The position numbers and the translations under genes were made by a program. From the NCBI RefSeq assembly GCF_000187465.1, contig NZ_GL732439.1, positions 700,558 through 764,557 on the forward strand: 64,000 bases of DNA. The letters are read 5' to 3'. Source of the stretch: Streptococcus infantis ATCC 700779 (GTDB lineage: Bacteria > Bacillota > Bacilli > Lactobacillales > Streptococcaceae). Numbering within the stretch: position 1 is the stretch's first letter; each line of letters opens with the position of its first letter. The notes beneath the pieces were generated by a model. That model did no database searches, was not told where the DNA came from, and saw nothing but the letters and a program-made list of their open reading frames with translations. This document shows positions 8,513-18,651 of this stretch, in pieces.

Positions 8513-10273
8513 ATGGTTGACAAGAGAGTCATCGAAGAAATCAAAAACAATACCAATATTGTCGAAATCATAGGAGAAGTGATTTCTTTACAAAAATCTG
8601 GACGGAACTTTTTGGGGCTCTGTCCTTTTCATGGTGAAAAGACCCCTTCCTTTAACGTGGTCGAAGATAAGCAGTTTTACCACTGTTTTGGTTGTGGTCG
8701 TTCTGGAGACGTCTTTAAGTTTATAGAGGAGTATCAACAAGTAACTTTTGCGGATGCAGTAAGGATGTTGGGCGAACGTCTCGGAATACACCTTGAAGCT
8801 CCTGCACATAAGCCTGTCCCACACACGTCACCCCATCAAAATCTCTACGATATGCATGACAAGGCTGCACGATTTTATCATGCTATTCTCATGACGACGA
8901 AGATGGGTGAGGAAGCGAGAAACTATCTCTATAAACGTGGCTTGACTGATGATGTCATTAAACATTTTATGATTGGTTTAGCCCCTGCTGAACGTTCTTA
9001 TCTCTACCAACGTTTAGCTGATGATTATAGCGAAAAGGACTTGCTGGATTCGGGTCTGTTTTATCTTTCTGAGAGTAATCAATTCTTTGATACCTTCCAT
9101 AACCGGATTATATTTCCACTCTCTAACGATCAAGGTAAGGTAATTGCTTTCTCTGGACGGATTTGGCAAGAGACAGATTCTCAAACTGCCAAGTATAAAA
9201 ATAGTCGAGCGACGGAGATTTTTAACAAGAGTTACGAATTATATCATTTGGATAGGGTAAAAAAAGGCTCAGGTAAAGCTCCTGAAATTTATCTGATGGA
9301 AGGTTTTATGGATGTCATTGCAGCCTACCGTGCTGGTATTGAAAATGCAGTAGCTTCCATGGGAACGGCCTTGACTGCTGAACATGTCGAACATCTCAAA
9401 CGCTTTACTAAAAAAGTGATTATCACTTATGATGGTGATAAGGCAGGACAAGCAGCAACTGCTAAAGCACTAGAGGAATTGGGAGATTTACCTGTTCAAA
9501 TTGTCCAGATTCCTGATGCAATGGATCCTGATGAGTATTTACAAAAGAATTCTCCAGAGGATTTGGCTTATCTTTTATCAAATACTCGAATCAGTCCGAT
9601 TGAGTTTTATATTCATCATTACAAACCTAGTAATAGTGAAAATCTCCAAGCGCAGATTGAGTTCATTGAGAAAATTGCACCTCTTATCGTCAAAGAACCT
9701 TCTATCACAGCCCAGAACACCTATATTCATTTGTTGACGGATCATTTACCATCTTTTGATTATCAACAAGTTGAGCACATTATCAACGAAAGTCGTGTCA
9801 GACAAAGACAAGAAAAAGTGAAGCAGGTTGTTAATCCGACACCAATTACTATGTCGGTTTCTAAACAATTGACGGCAGTCATGAGAGCTGAAGCACATAT
9901 TCTTTATCGTATGATGGAGCACCCCCTTGTGTTGAATGATTATCGTTTGAGAGATGGTTTTGTATTTGAAACTCCAGAGTTTCAGACCTTGTATGGACTC
10001 TTGATTGATAATGGTTCGATTTCTTCTGAAGATTTGGCAAATCAGACTAGAGAAGTGGAAAATGCTTGGTACCAAGTGTTAGCCTTGGATCTACCTTCTG
10101 AGATGTCTCCAGAAGAACTAAAGGAAGTGGAAGAGTCTCGTAATCGTGCTCTTTTGAATCAACAAAACTTGCAAATTAAAAAGAAAGTTCAGGAAGCTAG
10201 TCATGTAGGCGACACAGATGCTGCTTTAGAAGAGCTTGAACGCTTAATTGCCCAAAAAAGAAGAATGGAGTAA
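8513..10273 (+). CDS. dnaG: DNA primase
   Basis: Makes RNA primers for DNA replication at the fork. 586 residues from the ATG at 8513, chosen because TGGAGG lies ten bases upstream and 586 fits streptococcal DnaG; an upstream in-frame ATG at 8498 lacks a ribosome site. The N-terminal CHC2 zinc ribbon shows [11 protein letters not shown] and [12 protein letters not shown] (residues about 36-70). The TOPRIM core has EGFMDV near residue 263 and the DGDKAG motif near 309. The C-terminal part should bind the DnaB-type helicase. It is followed 2 bp later by rpoD, the conserved macromolecular-synthesis arrangement. A possible promoter -10 (TATACT) lies near 8470. Confidence 0.96.
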   Translation: MVDKRVIEEIKNNTNIVEIIGEVISLQKSGRNFLGLCPFHGEKTPSFNVVEDKQFYHCFGCGRSGDVFKFIEEYQQVTFADAVRMLGERLGIHLEAPAHKPVPHTSPHQNLYDMHDKAARFYHAILMTTKMGEEARNYLYKRGLTDDVIKHFMIGLAPAERSYLYQRLADDYSEKDLLDSGLFYLSESNQFFDTFHNRIIFPLSNDQGKVIAFSGRIWQETDSQTAKYKNSRATEIFNKSYELYHLDRVKKGSGKAPEIYLMEGFMDVIAAYRAGIENAVASMGTALTAEHVEHLKRFTKKVIITYDGDKAGQAATAKALEELGDLPVQIVQIPDAMDPDEYLQKNSPEDLAYLLSNTRISPIEFYIHHYKPSNSENLQAQIEFIEKIAPLIVKEPSITAQNTYIHLLTDHLPSFDYQQVEHIINESRVRQRQEKVKQVVNPTPITMSVSKQLTAVMRAEAHILYRMMEHPLVLNDYRLRDGFVFETPEFQTLYGLLIDNGSISSEDLANQTREVENAWYQVLALDLPSEMSPEELKEVEESRNRALLNQQNLQIKKKVQEASHVGDTDAALEELERLIAQKRRME

Positions 10274-10275
10274 GA

Positions 10276-11385
10276 ATGGCAAAAAAACAAAAAGAAGTAA
10301 CAACTTTTGATGTCCAAGTTGCAGAATTTATTCGTAACCATAAGAAAACTGGTACTGCGACAGATGATGAAATTAACAATGTCCTTGTAATTCCTTTTGC
10401 TCTTGATGTAGAAGGCATTGAGAATCTTTTGCAACGGATTCAAGATGCAGGTATTTCAATCACTGATAACGAAGGAAATCCGAGTGAACGTGTCTTAAGT
10501 ACAGAGGAAGAACCAGAACTTAGCGATGAAGACTTAATTGGTTCAACATCTGCCAAAGTCAATGACCCTGTTCGTATGTACTTGAAGGAAATTGGTGTCG
10601 TACCTCTTCTTACTAACGAAGAAGAAAAAGAATTAGCTCTTGCTGTTGAAGCAGGAGATGTTGAAGCGAAACAACGTCTAGCAGAGGCTAACCTTCGTTT
10701 GGTAGTCTCTATCGCGAAACGCTATGTTGGACGTGGTATGCAATTCCTTGACTTGATTCAAGAAGGAAATATGGGATTGATGAAGGCCGTTGATAAGTTT
10801 GACTACTCTAAAGGATTCAAATTCTCAACTTATGCAACTTGGTGGATTCGTCAGGCTATTACGCGTGCCATTGCTGACCAAGCTCGTACCATCCGTATCC
10901 CAGTTCACATGGTTGAAACTATCAATAAATTGGTTCGTGAGCAACGTAATCTTCTTCAAGAATATGGACAAGAACCAACTCCTGAACAAATTGCCGAGAA
11001 AATGGATATGACCCCTGACAAGGTTCGTGAAATTTTAAAGATTGCGCAAGAACCAGTTTCTCTTGAAACACCTATTGGTGAAGAGGACGATAGTCATCTT
11101 GGTGACTTTATCGAGGACGAAGTGATTGAAAATCCAGTGGACTACACCACTCGTATCGTCTTGCGTGAGCAGTTGGATGAAGTTCTTGACACCTTGACTG
11201 ACCGTGAAGAAAATGTATTACGTCTTCGTTTTGGTCTAGATGACGGTAAAATGCGTACTCTAGAAGATGTTGGTAAAGTCTTCAACGTTACTCGTGAGCG
11301 TATTCGTCAGATTGAGGCAAAAGCATTGAGAAAACTTCGCCAGCCTAGTCGTAGTAAACCACTTCGTGACTTTATCGAAGATTAA
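10276..11385 (+). CDS. rpoD: Primary RNA polymerase sigma factor (sigma-70/A)
   Basis: Directs core RNA polymerase to housekeeping promoters of the TTGACA/TATAAT class seen throughout this window. 369 residues. Region 1.2 is [11 protein letters not shown] (about residue 95), region 2 is the stretch [17 protein letters not shown] with [10 protein letters not shown] (about 160-195), and region 4 carries the helix-turn-helix [20 protein letters not shown] near 332-351. It starts immediately after dnaG and is co-transcribed with it. Confidence 0.97.
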   Translation: MAKKQKEVTTFDVQVAEFIRNHKKTGTATDDEINNVLVIPFALDVEGIENLLQRIQDAGISITDNEGNPSERVLSTEEEPELSDEDLIGSTSAKVNDPVRMYLKEIGVVPLLTNEEEKELALAVEAGDVEAKQRLAEANLRLVVSIAKRYVGRGMQFLDLIQEGNMGLMKAVDKFDYSKGFKFSTYATWWIRQAITRAIADQARTIRIPVHMVETINKLVREQRNLLQEYGQEPTPEQIAEKMDMTPDKVREILKIAQEPVSLETPIGEEDDSHLGDFIEDEVIENPVDYTTRIVLREQLDEVLDTLTDREENVLRLRFGLDDGKMRTLEDVGKVFNVTRERIRQIEAKALRKLRQPSRSKPLRDFIED

Positions 11386-11401
11386 AATTGGAGGATTACA
11401 C

Positions 11402-11731
11402 ATGGCTTATACAGAAGAGCAAATTGAAACTATCAAAACGAAAATCTTATCTGCTCTAGAAGAAGTTATCGACCCAGAATTAGGAATCGATATCGTCAAC
11501 CTAGGTCTGATTTATGAAATTCGATTTGATGGTGATACCGGTGATACTGAGATTGATATGACCTTAACGACTATGGGTTGTCCATTAGCAGACCTCTTGA
11601 CCGATCAAATTTATGATGCTATGACAGATGTACCAGAGGTTACTAACGTTGAAGTGAAATTAGTTTGGTATCCAGCTTGGACGGTTGAAAAAATGAGTCG
11701 CTATGCACGTATCGCTTTAGGTATTAAATAG
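11402..11731 (+). CDS. DUF59/MIP18-type metal-sulfur cluster assembly factor
   Basis: 109 residues from ATG 11402, with TGGAGG eight bases before it. The motif VIDPELGIDIVNLGLIY (about residues 22-38) and TTMGCPL with its reactive Cys near residue 60 define the DUF59 (SufT/PaaD-like) family, which helps in Fe-S cluster maturation. It is the last gene of the dnaG-rpoD unit and is followed by a terminator. The exact client proteins in streptococci are not evident from sequence. Confidence 0.85.
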   Translation: MAYTEEQIETIKTKILSALEEVIDPELGIDIVNLGLIYEIRFDGDTGDTEIDMTLTTMGCPLADLLTDQIYDAMTDVPEVTNVEVKLVWYPAWTVEKMSRYARIALGIK

Positions 11732-11735
11732 AATG

Positions 11736-11797
11736 ATATAAAAAAAGAAATAGTATAAGTGTTAGGAAATTCCCTAGCTTTTATGCTATCTCTTTTT
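11736..11797 (+). terminator. Terminator between the DUF59 gene and cpoA
   Basis: Long imperfect hairpin. The AAAGAAATAG...GTTAGG arm pairs with CCTAGC...CTATCTCTTT, with A-rich and T-rich flanks, so it could work in both directions. Confidence 0.7.
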
Positions 11798-11824
11798 TAA
11801 TTTGCTGATTTTCTTTCAATAAAA

Positions 11825-11843
11825 TGATATAATGGATAGTATG
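11825..11843 (+). promoter_or_regulatory. Extended -10 abutting the cpoA start (leaderless)
   Basis: TGA-TATAAT occupies 11825-11833 and the ATG at 11841 follows after seven bases, exactly where transcription should begin. No Shine-Dalgarno fits. The -35 is weak (TTGCTG at 11802-11807, spacer 20). Confidence 0.6.
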
Positions 11844-12884
11844 GAAAAAGAGAAATTACGCATCAACATGCTAAGTTCGAGTGAAAAGGTAGCAGGACAA
11901 GGTGTTTCTGGAGCTTACCGTGAACTTGTGCAACTTTTGAAACGTGATGCGAAAGACCAACTAATTGTAACGGAGAATCTTCCTGTAGAAGCTGATGTTA
12001 CTCATTTTCATACAATCGACCTTCCTTATTATCTGTCAACTTTTCAAAAGAAGCGTTCGGGTCGTAGGGTTGGTTATGTCCACTTCTTGCCTGACACCTT
12101 AGAAGGTAGTTTGAAAATTCCGTTCTTCTTAAAAGGGATTGTTAAACGCTACGTATTTTCTTTTTATGACCGTATGGAACACTTGGTTGTGGTTAATCCT
12201 ACTTTTATCGAAGATTTGGTTGCAGCTGGTATTCCTCGTGAAAAGGTGACCTATATTCCTAACTTTGTTAACAAAGAAAAATGGCACCCACTTTCTGCAG
12301 AAAAAGTAAGTCAACTTCGACAAGATATGGGGTTGAGTGAAAATCAATTTGTAGTAGTAGGAGCTGGGCAGGTTCAGAAGCGTAAGGGAATCGATGATTT
12401 CATCACTCTTGCTGAGGAACTACCGGATATCACCTTTATTTGGGCTGGAGGCTTCTCATTTGGTGGGATTACAGATGGTTATGAACGCTATAAAAAAATC
12501 ATGGATAATCCTCCAGAAAATCTGATTTTCCCTGGAATTGTTGAGCCAGAACGGATGAGAGAACTGTATGCTTTGGCAGATTTGTTCTTACTTCCTAGCT
12601 ATAATGAGCTATTTCCGATGACTATTCTAGAAGCTGCGAGTTGTGAAGCTCCCATTATGCTTCGGGACTTAGATCTTTATAAGGTGATTCTAGAAGGAAA
12701 TTATAGACCAACCACTGATGTGGAAGAGATGAAACACGCTATTATGGAATATAGAGAGCATCCAGAAGCTTTGAAAGAGTTAAGAGAAAAGGCCAAGGCT
12801 ATTTCAAGAGAATACTCAGAGGAGCATCTCCTTGAAATATGGCTAAAATTCTATCGGGAGCAAGCGGCTTTAGGAAAAAAATGA
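11841..12884 (+). CDS. cpoA: Glycosyltransferase CpoA (galactosyl-glucosyl-diacylglycerol synthase)
   Basis: GT-B fold, family 4 glycosyltransferase that adds the second sugar to monoglucosyl-diacylglycerol on the inner membrane face. In pneumococcus, cpoA mutants change membrane lipids and piperacillin susceptibility. 347 residues from ATG 11841. An in-frame ATG at 11832 overlaps the -10 hexamer and so cannot be used from this promoter. The donor site is near FLLPSYNELFPMTILEAASC (about residues 252-271). It sits 8 bp before the first-sugar synthase, so the two steps of glycolipid synthesis are encoded together. Confidence 0.88.
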   Translation: MEKEKLRINMLSSSEKVAGQGVSGAYRELVQLLKRDAKDQLIVTENLPVEADVTHFHTIDLPYYLSTFQKKRSGRRVGYVHFLPDTLEGSLKIPFFLKGIVKRYVFSFYDRMEHLVVVNPTFIEDLVAAGIPREKVTYIPNFVNKEKWHPLSAEKVSQLRQDMGLSENQFVVVGAGQVQKRKGIDDFITLAEELPDITFIWAGGFSFGGITDGYERYKKIMDNPPENLIFPGIVEPERMRELYALADLFLLPSYNELFPMTILEAASCEAPIMLRDLDLYKVILEGNYRPTTDVEEMKHAIMEYREHPEALKELREKAKAISREYSEEHLLEIWLKFYREQAALGKK

Positions 12885-12892
12885 GGTAGTAT

Positions 12893-14209
12893 ATGCGAAT
12901 TGGATTATTTACAGATACTTATTTCCCACAGGTTTCGGGTGTTGCAACCAGTATTCGAACCTTAAAAACAGAGCTTGAAAAGCAAGGGCATGCAGTCTTT
13001 ATCTTCACGACAACTGATAAAGATGTCAATCGCTATGAAGATTGGCAGATCATTCGAATTCCTAGTGTTCCTTTCTTTGCCTTTAAAGACCGTCGTTTCG
13101 CTTACCGTGGATTTACGAAAGCTCTTGAGATTGCTAAACAATACAAACTCGATATTATTCATACCCAGACTGAGTTTTCTCTTGGTTTATTGGGAATTTG
13201 GATTGCTCGAGAATTGAAAATTCCAGTCATTCATACATATCATACCCAGTACGAGGATTATGTTCACTATATTGCTAAGGGAATGTTGATTCGTCCAAGT
13301 ATGGTCAAATATCTTGTTCGAGGTTTTTTGCATGATGTTGACGGGGTTATATGTCCGAGTGAAATTGTGCGCGATCTTTTATCTGATTATAAGGTAAAAG
13401 TTGAAAAGCGTGTTATTCCTACTGGAATTGAACTTACCAAATTTGAACGCCCTGAGATTGGTCCTGAACACATTAGTGACTTAAGGGATAAACTAGGGAT
13501 CCAACAAGACGAAAAGATGCTTCTAAGTCTTTCTCGAGTTTCTTACGAGAAGAATATTCAAGCTGTTGTTAAAGCCTTACCAGATGTCCTAAAAGAAGCA
13601 CCAAATGTTAAACTGGTTGTAGCTGGAGATGGACCTTATTTAGACAATCTTAAGGAGCAAGCAGAAGATTTAAAAATTCAAGATTCTGTTATCTTTACAG
13701 GTATGATTCCGCCAAATGAGACGGCACTTTATTATAAGGCAGCTGATTTCTTCATATCGGCTTCTACAAGTGAGACTCAGGGATTGACTTATCTGGAAAG
13801 TTTAGCTAGTAAGACACCTGTTATTGCCCATGGTAATCCATATTTGGATAATCTCATTAATGATAAAATGTTCGGAACTCTTTATTATGAGGAAAGGGAC
13901 TTGGCAGGAGCTATTCTTGAGGCTTTACTTGCTACACCGTCAATGGATGAAAAACACTTGGCTGAAAAATTATATGAAATTTCTGCTGAGAATTTTGGTA
14001 GAAGAGTCCATGAATTTTATCTAGACGTCATTATTTCAAATAATTTTGCCAAAGAAACAGGAGCTGACGAACCTGTTACAAAACGTATTTTAAAGACAGT
14101 CTTCTATATTCCGCAACAGGCTGTTACTATGCCAGTTAAAGGTTCGAAGCGTATGCTTAAAGCATCTAGAAAACAATTAAGAAATTTAAGAAAATATTTA
14201 AATGATTAA
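12893..14209 (+). CDS. Alpha-monoglucosyldiacylglycerol synthase
   Basis: 438 residues, GT4 glycosyltransferase. The opening MRIGLFTDTYFPQVSGVATS is typical of the membrane-surface MGS enzymes (homologue of pneumococcal SP1076 / spr0982). It transfers glucose to diacylglycerol, giving the substrate for CpoA. The acceptor/donor-loop ESLASKTPVIA is near residues 304-314, and a very basic tail (KRMLKASRKQLRNLRKY) probably binds anionic lipid. It forms an operon with cpoA. Confidence 0.88.
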   Translation: MRIGLFTDTYFPQVSGVATSIRTLKTELEKQGHAVFIFTTTDKDVNRYEDWQIIRIPSVPFFAFKDRRFAYRGFTKALEIAKQYKLDIIHTQTEFSLGLLGIWIARELKIPVIHTYHTQYEDYVHYIAKGMLIRPSMVKYLVRGFLHDVDGVICPSEIVRDLLSDYKVKVEKRVIPTGIELTKFERPEIGPEHISDLRDKLGIQQDEKMLLSLSRVSYEKNIQAVVKALPDVLKEAPNVKLVVAGDGPYLDNLKEQAEDLKIQDSVIFTGMIPPNETALYYKAADFFISASTSETQGLTYLESLASKTPVIAHGNPYLDNLINDKMFGTLYYEERDLAGAILEALLATPSMDEKHLAEKLYEISAENFGRRVHEFYLDVIISNNFAKETGADEPVTKRILKTVFYIPQQAVTMPVKGSKRMLKASRKQLRNLRKYLND

Positions 14210-14235
14210 TCAAATCAAAGAAAGGAAATAAAAAT

Positions 14236-14427
14236 ATGCAAAAGAAATTTATGAGAAGTGGTAGAGATCAAAAAATCGGTGGTGTATGCGCTGGTTTAGC
14301 ACATTATTTTGATATTGACCCTACAATCGTACGTGTTATTTGGGGAGTTTTGGCTTTCTGTTATGGCGCAGGACTTATTGCTTACTTGATCTTGTGGGCA
14401 ATCGCTCCTGTATCTGATGAGTATTAA
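14236..14427 (+). CDS. PspC domain protein
   Basis: 63 residues. The start contains RDQKIGGVCAGLAHYFDIDP, the PspC signature, followed by a hydrophobic segment (about residues 34-57). It is a small membrane protein related to phage-shock protein C, probably a sensor or partner in envelope stress. SD AAAGGAAAT precedes the ATG. It lies 26 bp after the glycolipid synthase and is probably co-transcribed. Confidence 0.85.
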   Translation: MQKKFMRSGRDQKIGGVCAGLAHYFDIDPTIVRVIWGVLAFCYGAGLIAYLILWAIAPVSDEY

Positions 14428-14456
14428 TATTAGAGTATTAGAGTAAAGGAGAAAAC

Positions 14457-14591
14457 ATGGCATTCGGTGATAATGGTAAACGTAAAAAAACATTCTTTGA
14501 AAAACTTACAATGTTTGTCGTATTAATCATGTTGTTTGTTACTTTAGCCGGTATTTTTGCAACTGCAATTGGTGTATTTAGTAGATTTTAA
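14457..14591 (+). CDS. Small membrane protein, DUF4044-type
   Basis: 44 residues with a basic head (GDNGKRKKTFFEK) and one membrane helix (about residues 18-41). The ribosome site TAAAGGAG is perfect. It resembles the DUF4044 family of very small streptococcal and lactobacillal membrane proteins. Function unknown; its position between pspC-like and obgE suggests envelope or stress work. Confidence 0.75.
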   Translation: MAFGDNGKRKKTFFEKLTMFVVLIMLFVTLAGIFATAIGVFSRF

Positions 14592-14667
14592 AATACTAGT
14601 TAGAGGATCAAATTGTATTAGTTGGTGACTGGGATTTTCCCAGCCCTTTTTAAAGTGAGAAAAGAAT

Positions 14668-15978
14668 ATGAGTATGTTTTTAGACACAGCCAAGATTAAA
14701 GTAAAGGCTGGTAATGGTGGCGATGGCATGGTTGCCTTTCGTCGTGAAAAATACGTCCCTAATGGTGGACCATGGGGCGGTGATGGGGGACGTGGTGGTA
14801 ACGTTGTTTTCGTTGTAGACGAAGGTTTACGTACCCTTATGGACTTCCGTTACAATCGTCATTTCAAGGCCCAATCAGGTGAAAAAGGGATGACAAAAGG
14901 AATGCATGGCCGAGGGGCAGAAGACTTGATTGTCCGTGTACCTCAAGGGACAACCGTGCGTGATGCAGAGACTGGGAAAGTTCTCACTGATTTGATAGAG
15001 AACGGACAAGAGTTCATCGTGGCTCACGGTGGTCGTGGTGGTCGAGGAAATATCCGTTTTGCAACACCTAAAAATCCTGCGCCAGAAATCTCAGAAAACG
15101 GAGAACCTGGTCAAGAACGTGAATTACAGTTAGAACTTAAAATCCTTGCGGATGTAGGTTTGGTTGGATTCCCATCTGTTGGTAAATCAACACTCCTTAG
15201 CGTGATTACCTCTGCTAAGCCAAAAATTGGTGCCTACCACTTTACGACAATTGTACCAAATCTTGGTATGGTTCGTACTCAGTCCGGTGAATCCTTTGCC
15301 GTTGCAGACCTTCCTGGATTGATTGAAGGTGCTAGCCAAGGTGTTGGTTTGGGGACCCAGTTCCTTCGCCATATCGAGCGTACTCGCGTTATTCTTCATA
15401 TCATTGACATGTCAGCTAGTGAAGGACGTGATCCTTATGAGGACTATTTAGCAATCAATAAGGAACTTGAATCTTATAACCTTCGTCTTATGGAGCGTCC
15501 ACAGATTATTGTTGCCAATAAAATGGATATGCCTGAGAGTCAAGAAAACCTTGAAGAATTCAAGAAAAAATTGGCTGCTAATTATGATGAATTTGAAGAA
15601 TTACCACCAATCTTCCCAATTTCAGGTTTGACTAAGCAAGGTCTTGCACCTTTATTAGATGCAACAGCTGAGCTTCTTGATAAAACGCCAGAATTCCTCC
15701 TTTATGATGAGTCAGAAATGGAAGAAGAAGTTTATTATGGCTTTGATGAAGAAGAAAAACCATTTGAGATTGGTCGTGACGATGATGCAACTTGGGTTCT
15801 TTCAGGTGAAAAACTCATGAAACTCTTTAACATGACTAACTTTGACCGTGATGAGTCTGTCATGAAATTTGCACGTCAGTTGCGTGGTATGGGAGTTGAT
15901 GAAGCTCTTCGTGCTCGTGGTGCTAAGGACGGCGACCTTGTCCGTATTGGAAAATTTGAGTTTGAGTTTGTAGACTAG
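14668..15978 (+). CDS. obgE: GTPase ObgE/CgtA
   Basis: Essential GTPase in 50S ribosome maturation and stress response. 436 residues: a glycine-rich Obg fold (residues 1-158, with [14 protein letters not shown]), the G domain (G1 GFPSVGKST about 165-173, G3 DLPG about 212, G4 NKMD about 289), and a C-terminal OCT domain (about 355-436). A short hairpin (GGGATTTTCCC, about 14632-14642) lies just upstream. Confidence 0.97.
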   Translation: MSMFLDTAKIKVKAGNGGDGMVAFRREKYVPNGGPWGGDGGRGGNVVFVVDEGLRTLMDFRYNRHFKAQSGEKGMTKGMHGRGAEDLIVRVPQGTTVRDAETGKVLTDLIENGQEFIVAHGGRGGRGNIRFATPKNPAPEISENGEPGQERELQLELKILADVGLVGFPSVGKSTLLSVITSAKPKIGAYHFTTIVPNLGMVRTQSGESFAVADLPGLIEGASQGVGLGTQFLRHIERTRVILHIIDMSASEGRDPYEDYLAINKELESYNLRLMERPQIIVANKMDMPESQENLEEFKKKLAANYDEFEELPPIFPISGLTKQGLAPLLDATAELLDKTPEFLLYDESEMEEEVYYGFDEEEKPFEIGRDDDATWVLSGEKLMKLFNMTNFDRDESVMKFARQLRGMGVDEALRARGAKDGDLVRIGKFEFEFVD

Positions 15979-15987
15979 GAGATAGCT

Positions 15988-16149
15988 ATGGGTGATAAAC
16001 CAATATCTTTCCGAGATGCTGATGGAAATTTTGTTTCTGCTGCAGACGTCTGGAATGAAAAGAAATTAGAAGAACTTTTTAATCGCCTCAATCCCAATCG
16101 TTCATTGAGACTTGCGAGAATGAAGAAACAAGCCGAAGAAAAAAAATAA
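15988..16149 (+). CDS. Small conserved protein downstream of obgE
   Basis: 53 residues, MGDKPISFRDADGNFV at the start, with a basic end (RLARMKKQAEEKKK). Soluble. The ribosome site TAGGAGATAG is good and the gene is 9 bp after obgE, so it is in the same operon. The same small gene follows obg in pneumococcus as I recall. No function is known to me. Confidence 0.8.
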   Translation: MGDKPISFRDADGNFVSAADVWNEKKLEELFNRLNPNRSLRLARMKKQAEEKK

Positions 16150-16152
16150 GAA

Positions 16153-16188
16153 TAAAAGAACCCGTGATGCAAATATCACGGGTTTTCT
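16153..16188. terminator. Bidirectional terminator between the obgE operon and pepX
   Basis: AACCCGTGAT 16159-16168 pairs with ATCACGGGTT 16175-16184, with A-run on the left and T-run on the right. Confidence 0.85.
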
Positions 16189-16198
16189 GGTTTACTAA

Positions 16199-18478
16199 CT
16201 ATTTTTGATATGGGATTTCAAGACTAGATTGCGCAAGGTCTACTGTTAATTGATAATCAGTATTGTCACGGACAGTAATTTCAAAGTCAGTAGTATAAAG
16301 AACGAGTCGGATTGTATCGTCTTTTCTTAGTTTATAAATAGTTGGTTGGAGTTCAAATTGGAATTCCATCCATTCATCTGGTATAACTTCTTCAATTTTC
16401 AATAAATCATGACGATTTTGGAGGTTGAGGTAGCCTTTGGTAATAACACGTTGGGCATTTGGGCTAAATGGTAGCTCGCAAAGGTTTTCCAGCATATGGT
16501 AACGACCATTATCAATAGTACGAGCAGCCAAGACTCCAGGATAAGGTTGAAAGTATTTCTTTTGACCAAGTTCGAGAAGTTGAGCAGAGAGAAGACCTTT
16601 ATTGGTACTTGACTTGAGACGAAGGTTTAGTTTAACACGACCATTGATATGAAGATCTTCAGTCACTGGAAGATCAATGGTAATCTGATTGACCTTACCT
16701 TGATAAAGTTCATTGTTAAAGGTTTGGTAGGTCTTTCCAAAACGTTCAAAGTCAGAATCTTGGTAATGGTTTTCAATGACAGCTTCGTCAGTACCTAAAG
16801 AGAAAGTTTTATGTTCAGTTTGATTTCCAAAATCTTCAAGTGACAGCCATGTTTGAAGAGCAGTATTGTCTTGCCAAACGACTCTTGGAAGTTGGTAGTC
16901 AGTGCTTTGACCCAATAATTTCTGTGTCAAAAGGGCATTCATAGATTCACGGAAATCAATAGACTGCCAGTTGTTCATATAAACATGGGCGCCGTTATGG
17001 TAAAAGAGATGCTTTTTAATATTGCTTGGAAGAGCATTGAACATTTGATAGACATGAAGTGGTTTTACATTCCAGTCTTGTGAACCGTGAGTAAAGACAA
17101 CTTCAGCCTTAACCTTTTTAGCATTAAGAAGGTAGTTTCTGTCATGCCAAAATTGGTTATAATCGCCCGTTTTACGGTCTAGATTTTTCTTGAGTTCTTC
17201 TATGGATGCTTGATGAGCCTCGTTTCCACGAATAAAGTCACCAGCTAAGAGATTACGAGAATAAGTTAATTCATCTAATGAATCGAAGTCCTCTCCAGGA
17301 TAGCCACCTGGGCTTGTCACAAGACCATTTTCACGGTAATAGTTGTACCATGATGAGATACCTGCTTCAGCAATAATGACTTCTAAGCCATCAACTCCTG
17401 TAGTAGCAAGACCGTTAGACATTGTTCCTAGGTAAGAAAGACCAGTAGTTGCCACTTTACCATTTGACCAATCAGCTTTAACTTGACGTTTACGACTATG
17501 ATCCGTAAAGGCACGACAACGACCATTTAGCCAATCGATAACATTCTTATAAGCTTCAACTTGGCGGTAATCTCCGTTGGTCATTAAACCTTGAGAATCT
17601 TTGGTACCAATACCTGATACGTAGATATTGGCAAATCCTCTTGGAAGGAAGTAGTCGTTAAGTGTGTAGCTGCTATTGATATGAGTGAGTTTTTCTTCAG
17701 CTTCAGAAACAAGTTCAGCATCCCCAACAGGTTCAACCAAGTCCAGGGTTGGATTTTCTAACGTAATTTCATGTGGTTCCTTGACTTCTAGTTCGGCTTC
17801 CATCTTATAGAGAGCCTTATCGCTTGTTTTGTCATTGGTTCCTTGATGGTATGGACTTGCTGTCATGACAGCTGGAATCTTTCCATTGTATGCTGGACGA
17901 ATGATATTTACCTTGATGAGGTCAGGTAGACCATCTTTATCAGAATCAACACGAGTCTCTACATAAACTACTTCACGAATGACATTGTTAGTATTGAAGG
18001 TTGCCAAACTTTTGCCATTGAAGTAGTGATAGTTATTGTCCTCAGGAATAAGACCATCACTAACTAACTGATCGATAAGGGTGTTCCCTTTTTTAGTGCG
18101 TGTATTTAAAAGCTGGTAGAGATTGTCGATTAAATCTCCGTAAACGATCGGAAACGCTGTTTCTTTGTGAAAAGCAAGACCATCTTCAAAGTCAATAAAG
18201 TAACTGAATCCAAGCAATTGAAAGGCAACAGTGTAGAAAATTTCTGCTGTCAATTCACGGTCCGAATTGAAGAAAGTGAGTAAATCTGTTTCTTTATCAA
18301 CTGCTAAAGTAGTGAGGGGATAATCCGTATTTTTATAATTGAAAAAACAAGTTCTAACAAAAGCTTCAAACTGTTCTTTTTCTGAAGTTGAAAGATCAAG
18401 CTTGAATCCAAGCTCAGATAATTCCTGTAAAGCTTGTTGGTTTGTAACGGGATAATAACTAAATTGATTAAAACGCAT
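16199..18478 (-). CDS. pepX: Xaa-Pro dipeptidyl-peptidase
   Basis: Cytosolic serine exopeptidase (family S15) that releases X-Pro dipeptides from casein- or host-derived peptides. 759 residues. The nucleophile motif is GLSYLGTM (Ser near residue 348); the fold partner residues Asp and His are in the GSQDWNVK and NGAHVYM areas (near 468 and 498). It reads opposite to obgE and has a strong ribosome site (AAAGGAGATATCC). Monocistronic by its flanks. Confidence 0.97.
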   Translation of the reverse strand: MRFNQFSYYPVTNQQALQELSELGFKLDLSTSEKEQFEAFVRTCFFNYKNTDYPLTTLAVDKETDLLTFFNSDRELTAEIFYTVAFQLLGFSYFIDFEDGLAFHKETAFPIVYGDLIDNLYQLLNTRTKKGNTLIDQLVSDGLIPEDNNYHYFNGKSLATFNTNNVIREVVYVETRVDSDKDGLPDLIKVNIIRPAYNGKIPAVMTASPYHQGTNDKTSDKALYKMEAELEVKEPHEITLENPTLDLVEPVGDAELVSEAEEKLTHINSSYTLNDYFLPRGFANIYVSGIGTKDSQGLMTNGDYRQVEAYKNVIDWLNGRCRAFTDHSRKRQVKADWSNGKVATTGLSYLGTMSNGLATTGVDGLEVIIAEAGISSWYNYYRENGLVTSPGGYPGEDFDSLDELTYSRNLLAGDFIRGNEAHQASIEELKKNLDRKTGDYNQFWHDRNYLLNAKKVKAEVVFTHGSQDWNVKPLHVYQMFNALPSNIKKHLFYHNGAHVYMNNWQSIDFRESMNALLTQKLLGQSTDYQLPRVVWQDNTALQTWLSLEDFGNQTEHKTFSLGTDEAVIENHYQDSDFERFGKTYQTFNNELYQGKVNQITIDLPVTEDLHINGRVKLNLRLKSSTNKGLLSAQLLELGQKKYFQPYPGVLAARTIDNGRYHMLENLCELPFSPNAQRVITKGYLNLQNRHDLLKIEEVIPDEWMEFQFELQPTIYKLRKDDTIRLVLYTTDFEITVRDNTDYQLTVDLAQSSLEIPYQK

Positions 18479-18613
18479 GGATATCTCCTTTTAAAGAATC
18501 ATTCAAGACTCATTATATCAAAAAATCATAGAAAATAACAGAAAGAGTAGAGTTTGTCTGATAGTCAGGCATGATAAGATAGTCGATACTAAAACAAGGA
18601 CAATTTTCATTTT

Positions 18614-18651
18614 TTGAGTATCCTATAAGGATATGCTATACTAGATATATG
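18614..18651 (+). promoter_or_regulatory. Promoter fused to the mutY start (leaderless)
   Basis: TTGAGT 18614-18619, a 17-nt spacer, and TGC-TATACT ending at 18642. The ATG at 18649 is exactly seven bases after the hexamer, the expected +1. Confidence 0.7.
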
